From the NCBI RefSeq assembly GCF_016918765.2, contig NZ_CP092104.1, positions 1 to 64,000 on the forward strand: a stretch of 64,000 bases of DNA, given 5' to 3'. Source of the DNA: Flagellatimonas centrodinii (GTDB taxonomy: Bacteria; Pseudomonadota; Gammaproteobacteria; Nevskiales; Nevskiaceae). Shown in pieces: positions 57,003 through 64,000 of this stretch. The notes under the pieces are model-generated. The model made no database searches and was not told where the DNA came from. It saw nothing but the letters and a program-made list of their open reading frames with translations. The translations under genes and the position numbers were made by a program. The first letter of the stretch is position 1, and each line of letters begins with the position of its first letter.

Positions 57003-59630
57003 ATTTCGGGAACCTACGACAGTGCGTTAGTCGTGCTCTCCATCCTGGTGGGGGTGGTGGCGTCCTATGCTGCGCTCGACCTGGCGCGCCGGGTCGGCGC
57101 CGCTACCGGCCTCGCCGCCCGGCTATGGGGTCTGGGGGGTGCAGCGGTGATGGGTGCCGGCATCTGGGCCATGCACTTCATCGGCATGCTCGCCTTCGTG
57201 CTGCCGATCCGCATGGCCTACGACCTCGGCCTGACGCTGCTCTCCCTGCTGGTGGCAATTGCCGCCTCCGGCACCGCGCTGATGGTGGCGGGCAGCGCCC
57301 GAGCCGGGCCCTGGATGCTGCGCGGCGGCGGCCTGATGATGGGTGTGGGCATCTGTGCCATGCATTACATCGGCATGGCCGCGATGCGCATGTCACCACC
57401 GATTCAGTACGACCCGATGCGGGTCGCACTGTCGCTGCTGATCGCTATTGGCGCCGCCTATGCCGCGCTCTGGCTCGCCTTCGCCTTGCGCAACATGGCG
57501 TCCGAGCAGCAGCTGACCAACCGGCTACTGGGTGCCGTGGTGATGGGTTTTGCCATCAGCGGCATGCACTACACCGGCATGGCGGCAGCCGACTTCGCGC
57601 CGGGTGCCTATTGCGCCGTGCCGGGCGAACATGAGATCGACAACCAACTGCTCGGCTATGGCATCGGCATCCTCATGCTATGCCTGCTGGCGGTGGTCCT
57701 GTTGATCTCGTCGCTGGAGTCGCGCATCGCGCAACGCACCGGCCGCACCCTTCACATGCTGCGCAAGAGCAATCACCTTCTGCGCCGAGAGATGCGCGCG
57801 CGCGAACGCCTGCAGCGGATGTATGCGGTGCTGTCGGCCACCACCACGCTGATCATGCAGAGCCGAACCCGCGACGCTCTGCTGCAGGGCAGCTGCCGCA
57901 TCGCCACCGATACCGGCGGCTTTGCGCTCGCCTGGATCGGCCTGCTACGCGATGGCAGTGTGCGCCCCGATGCCGTGGCCGGGCGGGTGCAGGCGACCCT
58001 GCCCACCTTGCGCTTCTCGATGGCGGCGGACGGACCCAACCATGACGGCCCCACCGCCCGCGCCCTGCGCAGCGGCCAGCCGGTCGTCTGCAATGACGTG
58101 AGGAACGAAGCCGGGCTGTCTGCCTGGCAGGACTGGTTCGCCGAGCATGACCTGCATGCCTACGCCGCGCTGCCCCTGGTGGTGGCGGGCCAGGTGCAGG
58201 GCTGCATGGGCTTGTTCGCCGCCACGCGCGACAGCATTGGCGATGACGAGCTCAAGCTGCTGGTGGACATGGTCGGCAACCTGTCGCACGCGCTGGCCGC
58301 ACTCAGCCGCGATGCCCGGCTGAGCTTCCTGTCGGAGCACGATTCGCTCACCGGTCTGCCCAACCGCAACCACTTCCGGCGACATCTCGACGAACGGCTC
58401 GCCCGCGACCCCGGCCGGCCACCGCCAGCCGCGTTGGTGGTGATGGACCTGCGGCTCTTCAACCGGGTCAATGCGGCGCTGGGCCGTACCGGTGGCGACC
58501 AACTGCTTCGCGAGGTCGCACGACGGCTCACTGCCCTCGTCGACAACGACGCGTCGAGGATCTCGCGCGATGCCGCCGACCGCTTCCTGCTGACCGTGGA
58601 CAAGGCGCCCGATGAAGAAGCCCTGACTCTCTTCACCAACAGCTTCGATATCGCTCTCGACAACCCGCTGCGTATCGGGCATCAGGACATCCACATCGAC
58701 TTCCGCCTCGGCATCGCCCGCTACCCGGCGGATGGAGACACCGCAGACGCGCTCATTCACTGCGCCGAAACCGCCCTGCAGGCGGCCCGCCAGCGCCAGG
58801 AACGGGCGGTGTTGCACACCCCGGCGCTGGCCCAGGCCAGTGGCGTCCAGAACCAGATCATCCAGCTGCTGCCCGAAGCACTCAACCGTGGCGAGCTACG
58901 GCTGCACTACCAGCCCAAGATGGACTGCGGGACCGGCGCCGTGTGCGGCGCCGAGGCGCTGCTGCGGTGGCAGCATCCCAGCCTTGGCATGGTGCCGCCG
59001 TCTGCCTTCGTCACCGTGCTGGAGGACAGCGGCCAGATCGTCCCGGTGGGCGCCTGGGCCATGACCCAGGCCCTACGGGACCACAACCGCTGGCGGGTCG
59101 AGGGGCTGGCATCGCCACGGGTGGCCGTGAACGTGTCAGCGGTGCAACTTCGACAGGCCCGCTTTGTCGACGACGTCCGCAATGCCATTGCCTACCTGCC
59201 CCCCGAGCTGCATGGGCTGGATATCGAGGTCACCGAGTCGGTGGTCATGTCCGACCCTGAGGGCGCGGCCAGCAAACTGCGCGCGCTGCAAGCCATGGGC
59301 ATGAGCATTGCCATCGACGACTTCGGCACCGGCTATTCGTCCCTCGCCAAGCTGACTCGACTACCGGTGAACGCACTGAAAATTGATCGCTCCTTCATCG
59401 TCGACCTGGACCGCAGCGGCAAGGCCGCCGACATGGTGGCGGCGATCATCGGCCTTGCCCATGGGCTGGGCCTGAAGGTGATCGCCGAGGGGGTCGAAAC
59501 CCCTGAGCAACTGACGCTGCTGAGGCAACTGAACTGCGACCAGATCCAGGGCTTCCTGTTCAGCCCCGGGCTGCCCGCCGACGATTTCAGCGCGCTGCTG
59601 GCAAGTGGCCGCCTGCTGCCGGTAGGATGA
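57003..59630 (+). CDS. MHYT-GAF-GGDEF-EAL c-di-GMP protein, probable phosphodiesterase
   Basis: Membrane sensor coupled to c-di-GMP turnover. From the proposed AUU at 57003 the protein starts SGTYDSALVVLSILVGVVAS, the normal MHYT N terminus. Three MHYT-type pairs (GIWAMHFIGMLAF, GICAMHYIGMAAM, ISGMHYTGMAAADF) sit in membrane helices. A GAF-like region (about 270-410) follows. The GGDEF domain is degenerate: the signature is SRDAADRFLLTV, so cyclase activity is unlikely. The EAL domain keeps GAEALLRWQHP, VTESVVMSD, IAIDDFGTGYSSL and VIAEGVETPEQL, so it should be an active phosphodiesterase. Starting at GTG 57033 would remove ten conserved residues. Annotated from 57003. Confidence 0.82.
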   Translation: MSGTYDSALVVLSILVGVVASYAALDLARRVGAATGLAARLWGLGGAAVMGAGIWAMHFIGMLAFVLPIRMAYDLGLTLLSLLVAIAASGTALMVAGSARAGPWMLRGGGLMMGVGICAMHYIGMAAMRMSPPIQYDPMRVALSLLIAIGAAYAALWLAFALRNMASEQQLTNRLLGAVVMGFAISGMHYTGMAAADFAPGAYCAVPGEHEIDNQLLGYGIGILMLCLLAVVLLISSLESRIAQRTGRTLHMLRKSNHLLRREMRARERLQRMYAVLSATTTLIMQSRTRDALLQGSCRIATDTGGFALAWIGLLRDGSVRPDAVAGRVQATLPTLRFSMAADGPNHDGPTARALRSGQPVVCNDVRNEAGLSAWQDWFAEHDLHAYAALPLVVAGQVQGCMGLFAATRDSIGDDELKLLVDMVGNLSHALAALSRDARLSFLSEHDSLTGLPNRNHFRRHLDERLARDPGRPPPAALVVMDLRLFNRVNAALGRTGGDQLLREVARRLTALVDNDASRISRDAADRFLLTVDKAPDEEALTLFTNSFDIALDNPLRIGHQDIHIDFRLGIARYPADGDTADALIHCAETALQAARQRQERAVLHTPALAQASGVQNQIIQLLPEALNRGELRLHYQPKMDCGTGAVCGAEALLRWQHPSLGMVPPSAFVTVLEDSGQIVPVGAWAMTQALRDHNRWRVEGLASPRVAVNVSAVQLRQARFVDDVRNAIAYLPPELHGLDIEVTESVVMSDPEGAASKLRALQAMGMSIAIDDFGTGYSSLAKLTRLPVNALKIDRSFIVDLDRSGKAADMVAAIIGLAHGLGLKVIAEGVETPEQLTLLRQLNCDQIQGFLFSPGLPADDFSALLASGRLLPVG

Positions 59631-59634
59631 GCGC

Positions 59635-60033
59635 ATGAGCACCGCCAACAACACGCACAGCAAGGTCATCGGCTATCTGCTGTGGATCATCGGCTTCATG
59701 GGCGCCCACCGGTTCTACTACGGGCGGCAGGTCACCGGCACCATCTGGTTCTTCACCCTCGGCGTGTTCTTCATCGGCTGGATCGTCGACCTGTTCCTGA
59801 TCCCGTCGATGGACCGCGAGGCCGACACCCGCTACACCGCCGGTGCCACCGACTACTCCGTCGCCTGGCTGTTGTTGGGCTTTCTCGGCATCTTCGGCGT
59901 CCACCGCTTCTACCAGGGCAAATGGATCACCGGTCTGCTCTACCTGTTCACCGGCGGCCTGTTCCTGATCGGCTGGCTGTATGACCTGCTGACCCTCAAC
60001 GGACAGATCGACGCCCTCAATCGCGGCGCCTGA
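59635..60033 (+). CDS. TM2-domain membrane protein, two TM2 units
   Basis: A 132-residue protein with two copies of the TM2 pair: WIIGFMGAHRFYYGRQVTGT with FFIGWIVDLFLIP, and LLGFLGIFGVHRFYQGKWIT with FLIGWLYDLLTL. Each unit has two helices joined by the G-x-H-RFY turn. It starts two bases after the c-di-GMP gene stop region, so it is probably cotranscribed. Function unknown. Confidence 0.88.
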   Translation: MSTANNTHSKVIGYLLWIIGFMGAHRFYYGRQVTGTIWFFTLGVFFIGWIVDLFLIPSMDREADTRYTAGATDYSVAWLLLGFLGIFGVHRFYQGKWITGLLYLFTGGLFLIGWLYDLLTLNGQIDALNRGA

Positions 60034-60113
60034 CCGCGCCCGCCCGGCTCGCCACCCGTCGCACCGACGTCCGGCTGCGGGTCACAAGCCAGCTCATCAC
60101 GGATACCGCGCCG

Positions 60114-60653
60114 ATGGCACTCACGGCCACGCTGCATACCTTCACCCTGCAGATCGCCGACATGGACCGCAATGTCTTCGCCGATGTTGAACTGCGGGTC
60201 GCCCGGCAACCCTCGGAAACCCCCGAGTTCATGCTGGTGCGGATTCTGGCCTATGCCCTGGAGTACGAAGACGGCATCGCACTGACGGAAGGGGTGGCCG
60301 CCGTCGACCAGCCCGCCGTCTGGGTGCGTGACCTCACCGGCCGTATCACCGCCTGGATCGAGGTGGGCGCCCCCGACCCCGAGCGTCTGCACCGCGGCAG
60401 CAAACAGGCCGACCGTTGCGCCCTCTACACCCACCGGGACCCTGCACCACTGCTCGCCCACTACGCCGGCCACAAGATCCATCGCGCCGCCGAGCTGCCG
60501 GTCTACGCCTTCGCCCGCGGCTTCCTCAACGATGCCGCGCCACGCCTCACCCGACGCTCCGCCCTCGCCATCTCGGTGACCGAACGTACGCTATATCTGG
60601 ATATTGACGGGCATTCGATGAGTAGTGGGATCGAGGCGCACGCGCTGGGGTAG
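60114..60653 (+). CDS. YaeQ-family protein
   Basis: A 179-residue protein of the YaeQ family, a PD-(D/E)XK-like fold of unknown role. Recognisable parts are ATLHTFTLQIADMDRNVF, VARQPSETPEFMLVRILAYA, the conserved GRITAWIEVGAPDPERLHRG, and ELPVYAFARGF towards the C terminus, ending LTLRR-like SVTERTLYLDIDGHSM. ATG 60114 fits the family start. Intergenic distance to the TM2 gene is 80 bp. Confidence 0.9.
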   Translation: MALTATLHTFTLQIADMDRNVFADVELRVARQPSETPEFMLVRILAYALEYEDGIALTEGVAAVDQPAVWVRDLTGRITAWIEVGAPDPERLHRGSKQADRCALYTHRDPAPLLAHYAGHKIHRAAELPVYAFARGFLNDAAPRLTRRSALAISVTERTLYLDIDGHSMSSGIEAHALG

Positions 60654-60688
60654 GCGCAGCAACAGAACACGCGCGCCCGGTGAGGTGG

Positions 60689-61063
60689 TCAGTTCAGCAA
60701 CGCCGCCGCCAACACCCCACACCCCGCCAGCTCGAACAGATACGTCAAGCCCGCCGAAATCTGACGCAGCCGGAGCTGCGAGGCCAGCATGCTGTAGGCG
60801 TGCCCCAGCTTGACGGCGAGAAAGCCGAACACCAACACCGCCAGCACCGTCCCCTGCACGCCCGCCTGCACCAGGGCCAGCAGCAGCAGCCCGAACGGCA
60901 ACGCGTGTTCCAGCGTGTTCATGTGCGCCCGGTTGGCAATCTTCAGGTCGCGATGCTCGTGACCGTTGGCAATGCGTTCCTTGATGCGAATGCGGGAGAC
61001 GTTCATCGCCAGCAAGGTCAACGTCAGGACCACCACAAACGCGTAGATCTGGAAGTACAGCAT
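60689..61063 (-). CDS. MAPEG-family membrane protein
   Basis: A 124-residue protein with four hydrophobic segments and the MAPEG pattern RIRIKERIANGHEHRDLKIA with NRAHMNTLEHALPFGLLLLA (conserved N-x-x-E-x-x-P-type motif) and KLGHAYSMLASQLRLRQISA. MAPEG proteins include membrane glutathione transferases; the substrate here is unknown. It is convergent with the YaeQ gene (35 bp between stops). Confidence 0.87.
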   Translation of the reverse strand: MLYFQIYAFVVVLTLTLLAMNVSRIRIKERIANGHEHRDLKIANRAHMNTLEHALPFGLLLLALVQAGVQGTVLAVLVFGFLAVKLGHAYSMLASQLRLRQISAGLTYLFELAGCGVLAAALLN

Positions 61064-61140
61064 GGATTCCTCCTCGAACTGTGGGGCCTGGGAATATGGG
61101 CCTGCAGGCAGCGAGCATGGCAGGCCTGTACAGCGGGCAC

Positions 61141-61166
61141 AAAAAAGGCGCCCCGCAGGGCGCCTT
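61141..61166 (-). terminator. Rho-independent terminator after the DUF1329 gene
   Basis: On the minus strand GGCGCCC / GGGCGCC (61147-61153 with 61158-61164) closes a short loop and is followed by six T residues (61146-61141). It lies about 55 bases past the DUF1329 stop. Confidence 0.88.
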
Positions 61167-61221
61167 CAATGGTGCGATGCCGAGGGTGGGTCGGCGCAGT
61201 GCCGGCCCACCCTCGCAATGC

Positions 61222-62577
61222 TTACCGCGTGCCCTTGTCGCGCAGGGCGTTGGGAGTGAAGTCCGACGGGTTGCGCTTGATCGGCTGATACACCGTCTGC
61301 TCATCGTTGCGGATGGACAGGGCGATGTAACGACCCGACTGCAGGTCGTGCTTCACTTCCAGACCGGGCGCGACAAACGGGACGTTGTAGTAGCCGTAGG
61401 AATGCAGCTCGTCGACGCGCCACAACTGGTCACGATTGTCGTACTTGTCCTGGACGTGGATGATCCAGCTGTCCTCATCGAGGTAGAAGGTCCGGCGCTT
61501 GTAGAGATGCGAGGTGCCTTCCTTGAGGTTGGCCTCGACCACCCACACGCGATGCAGCTCGTAGCGCGCATGGTCGCCGTTGACATGCCCTGCCTGCAGC
61601 ACGTCGCTGATTTCCAGCGAAGGGCCGTTGATCTTGTAGGCGTTGTAGGGGATGTACAGCTCCTGCTTGCCGACGAGCTTCCAGTCGTACCGATCGGTGG
61701 ACCCGTTGTACATGAAGAAGTCATCGTTGGTCCGCAGACCGTCGGCGGCGGTACCCGGGTTGTCGTAGGCCACACTCGGCGCCAGGCGCACGCGGCGCTG
61801 ACCCGGGTTGTAGGTCCACGCCTTGCGCGGTTCCCGCACCTGGTCGGCGAAGTCATGCACCAGCAGGATGGAGCCCGCCAGACGCGCCGGTTCCTTGACG
61901 ATCTGCAGGAAGTAGAACAGCAGGTTCGGCGTGCGCTCTTCCGGCGTTTTGCTCTGGTTGCCGTAGACGAAGTCGTACTCGTAGTCGAACTTGACCAGGT
62001 TGTACGAGCCGTTGGCGGTCACCGGTGCCTGGGCCCACGAGGTGGCGTAGGTGTCCCCCTTGTAGATGGTCAGGTGGTTCCAGATCGTCTCCAACCCCGA
62101 CTGCGGGATCGGGAACGGCACGCCGCCGGTGGTGCCGGTGAAGCCGTTGCCGCCATCCACCAAATTGACGGCCGTGGCGTTCGCCTTGGTTTCGTCGTAG
62201 ACGCCCTGTGGGTACGCCGCACTACGGTGGGTGGGATAGACCTTCATCTTCCAGTCCGGGTAGCGCTTCAGCAACGCCACCTGGCCCGGCGACAGGTTGG
62301 CCTTGTACTTCTCCATGTTGGTGCTGTCGATGGTGAACAACGGCTTGTCGCCGGCATAGGGGTCAGGGTAATGACCGCCTTCGGAGAAGCCCGCCGGCAC
62401 CGTGGTATTGCCGCCTGTCCATGCGGGGATGGTGCCAGCCGCGTTGGCGGCCTTCTCGGCCCCCATCGGTGTCAGCGTGGTGCCCAACTGCTGCGCCTGT
62501 TCGGGCGAAACAGCGGCCATGGCCACAGACGACACCGCGGCTGCAAAAAGCCCTGCGGTGAGATGTTTGAAATTCAT
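61222..62577 (-). CDS. DUF1329 outer-membrane/periplasmic protein
   Basis: A 451-residue exported protein with a signal peptide (LTAGLFAAAVSSVAMAAV) and the DUF1329 domain, a LolB-like fold: EQAQQLGTTLTPMGAEKAAN near the start, GGVPFPIPQSGLETIWNHL, YNPGQRRVRLAPSVAYDNPG, and DWKLVGKQELYIPYNAYKI. In proteobacteria it accompanies DUF1302 proteins in lipid or hydrophobic-substrate clusters. It lies 24 bp downstream of the DUF1302 gene, so the two form an operon ended by the terminator at 61141. Function inferred only from family. Confidence 0.92.
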   Translation of the reverse strand: MNFKHLTAGLFAAAVSSVAMAAVSPEQAQQLGTTLTPMGAEKAANAAGTIPAWTGGNTTVPAGFSEGGHYPDPYAGDKPLFTIDSTNMEKYKANLSPGQVALLKRYPDWKMKVYPTHRSAAYPQGVYDETKANATAVNLVDGGNGFTGTTGGVPFPIPQSGLETIWNHLTIYKGDTYATSWAQAPVTANGSYNLVKFDYEYDFVYGNQSKTPEERTPNLLFYFLQIVKEPARLAGSILLVHDFADQVREPRKAWTYNPGQRRVRLAPSVAYDNPGTAADGLRTNDDFFMYNGSTDRYDWKLVGKQELYIPYNAYKINGPSLEISDVLQAGHVNGDHARYELHRVWVVEANLKEGTSHLYKRRTFYLDEDSWIIHVQDKYDNRDQLWRVDELHSYGYYNVPFVAPGLEVKHDLQSGRYIALSIRNDEQTVYQPIKRNPSDFTPNALRDKGTR

Positions 62578-62601
62578 GAGATAGCCTCCGTTCGGTACAG
62601 A

Positions 62602-63999
62602 TCAGAACGCGTAGGAAATGTTGACCGCGAGGAAGTCGCGATCCTTGTTCGGGTTGGCGCTGATGGCATAGCTGGGGTCCTGGCTGGCAGCACCCGGAGC
62701 CTGCACGCCCGGTGCCAGTACGGTTCCCGGTGGCACCGCGTCGGTGCCCGAGAAGGTACGACCGCCGGTGAACACGGTGTAGGCGATGTCCGCCTGCCAG
62801 CGCTGCAGGTAGTTGAAGCCGATGCCGACGCCGATGGCCTTGTTGCCTTCGGTGAAGTTGGGGCCGACGCCGTTGACGTCATGCACCCAGGCCAACCGCG
62901 GCGACACGCCGACCGGACCGAGCAGGTTCTCGTAGTCCAGACGGGTCACCGCGCGATAGCCCCAGGAGCCCCGCGTGGCATAGCCCTCGTCATGACACGC
63001 ACCGCCCGAGGCGGCCGCCAGAACCGGTGCAATGTTCTGACACGAGGGCAGCGGCGTGCCGGGTCCGGCATAGGCCTTGCCGTCTTCCAGATCGAGGTGG
63101 TTGTAGCCCGCCTCACCCAGCAACACGAACTGCTGTGCACCGAACATCGGGCCGAAGGCCTTGGTGCCGGTGAACTGGACCTGATGCGCATTCACCGCAT
63201 CCCAGCCCCGGGTGTAGCCGGCGCCCACCGGCAGCACGCCATAGCCGCCGTAGTTCGGGTTGCCGAGCACTGCCAGCAGGACTTCCGTCGCAGCAATCTG
63301 CACTGGCAGATTGGGACGGTAGGTGTACTCTCCCTGCAGCGCCACACCGAACGGAACACTGGTGTTGAAGCTCAGGCCGTAGGTGTTGATGCCCTCGGGA
63401 TACTCGACGAAATAGCGGGTATCGCCGTTGAGCGTAAAGCCGGCCGGGGCCGGTGGCGGCGCATAGGCACTGGCACCGCTGGTGCTGCCGGGGATGCCGG
63501 CGGCACCGCCCCGGATACCCGACACCAAGGGCACGCGGCTGTGGTAGCGCAGGTAGTACAACCCGAACTCGGTGTAGTTGAGGTTCTCGGCGAAGTAGCG
63601 CAGGGCAATACCGTACTGCTGCTTCTCGTCTTCCACCTCCCGGTCCGGATCACGGTCGACCCAGAGCTGGGCTTCACCGGAGGTTCCGATACCGGTCGGC
63701 GGCTGGTTGTCGTCAAAGCGACGGCCGAAGCCGGTGAAGGCCTTGGTCGAGTCATCCGATGCCACGTCCGAGGTCGAGAAGTAGGAGCGCCGTGGGTCAA
63801 TCTCGATCTCGTCGAAATTGAGCATCCACAGGGCTTCCACCGACAGGTTGTCGGTGATGCTGGTCGACAGCGTCAGGGCGGTGATCGGCAGCAGTGCTTC
63901 TTTCAGCTCGGCGCCAGGTGCCCGCAGACGGGACACGTCAATCGGGTTGATGACGTTGAGGCCGTTCTGGATGAAGGTGCTCTCGCCCCAGCTCACCAC
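62602..63999 (-). CDS. DUF1302 outer-membrane protein, 5' part outside the window
   Basis: The visible 465 residues are the C-terminal portion of a DUF1302 beta-barrel: QVVSWGEST-type VSWGESTFIQNGLNVINPID, GAELKEALLPITALTLSTSI, VEALWMLNFDEIEIDPRRSY, many alternating strands with YFAENLNYTEFGLYYLRYHS, and a C-terminal AVNISYAF with the terminal aromatic needed for outer-membrane insertion. The frame is open to the window edge, so the signal peptide and first 100 or more residues are missing. It probably imports or moves hydrophobic compounds with its DUF1329 partner. Confidence 0.9.
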   Translation of the reverse strand: MVSWGESTFIQNGLNVINPIDVSRLRAPGAELKEALLPITALTLSTSITDNLSVEALWMLNFDEIEIDPRRSYFSTSDVASDDSTKAFTGFGRRFDDNQPPTGIGTSGEAQLWVDRDPDREVEDEKQQYGIALRYFAENLNYTEFGLYYLRYHSRVPLVSGIRGGAAGIPGSTSGASAYAPPPAPAGFTLNGDTRYFVEYPEGINTYGLSFNTSVPFGVALQGEYTYRPNLPVQIAATEVLLAVLGNPNYGGYGVLPVGAGYTRGWDAVNAHQVQFTGTKAFGPMFGAQQFVLLGEAGYNHLDLEDGKAYAGPGTPLPSCQNIAPVLAAASGGACHDEGYATRGSWGYRAVTRLDYENLLGPVGVSPRLAWVHDVNGVGPNFTEGNKAIGVGIGFNYLQRWQADIAYTVFTGGRTFSGTDAVPPGTVLAPGVQAPGAASQDPSYAISANPNKDRDFLAVNISYAF

Positions 64000-64000
64000 C

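Overview
The window looks like a chromosomal segment of a high-GC gammaproteobacterium, most likely from the Xanthomonadales/Nevskiales side of the class. The support is inference from content: a DUF1302/DUF1329 outer-membrane pair, LptE next to LeuS, an EPS-type MarR regulator with an RfaH-like antiterminator, a TonB-ExbB-ExbD-ExbD operon, GGGAATC heptamer repeats, and many REP-like intergenic palindromes (TGTCATTGCGAGC...GGCAATCTCG). No rRNA or other species marker is present, so the genus is open.

Region 1 (1-24.5 kb) is a surface-polysaccharide locus. It opens with the 3' part of a Wzc-like tyrosine kinase. A long minus-strand block follows: four glycosyltransferases, an EpsG-type polymerase, an ATP-grasp enzyme, a ChbG/YdjC deacetylase, an FkbM methyltransferase, a hexapeptide acyltransferase, a Wzx-type flippase, one intact and two broken OafA-type acyltransferases, and a debris fragment of a nucleotide-sugar epimerase. 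Next come a TviB-like UDP-HexNAc dehydrogenase and a UDP-glucuronate 4-epimerase-like enzyme. A beta-CASP metallo-hydrolase, a MarR-EPS regulator, a WecA-like initiating transferase and an RfaH-like antiterminator close the block. Seven genes from FkbM to ChbG are chained by 4-bp start/stop overlaps. Heptanucleotide repeats and a 7-bp duplication mark the decaying part (15-19 kb).

Region 2 (24.7-43.8 kb) is mostly housekeeping: MsrA, MltF, tRNA-Ser(CGA), a GIY-YIG protein, a 2Fe-2S ferredoxin-like protein, a DUF481 protein, a GlcF-like Fe-S protein, LptE, LeuS, an acyl-CoA dehydrogenase, XseA, GuaB, GuaA, TadA, an ankyrin protein, tRNA-Val(CAC), a DUF1295 protein and a DedA-like protein. REP arrays fill many of the gaps.

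Region 3 (43.8-64 kb) begins with a six-copy tandem REP array. It carries two secreted lipoproteins (GH5-like and M19-like), an NTF2-like protein, PurU, an orphan IS3 OrfA-like protein, the TonB operon (TonB, ExbB, two ExbD, TPR protein, DUF2147 protein), a lipase-like hydrolase, and an MHYT-GAF-GGDEF-EAL protein that appears to start at AUU. It ends with TM2, YaeQ and MAPEG proteins and a DUF1329/DUF1302 pair, the last cut by the window edge.
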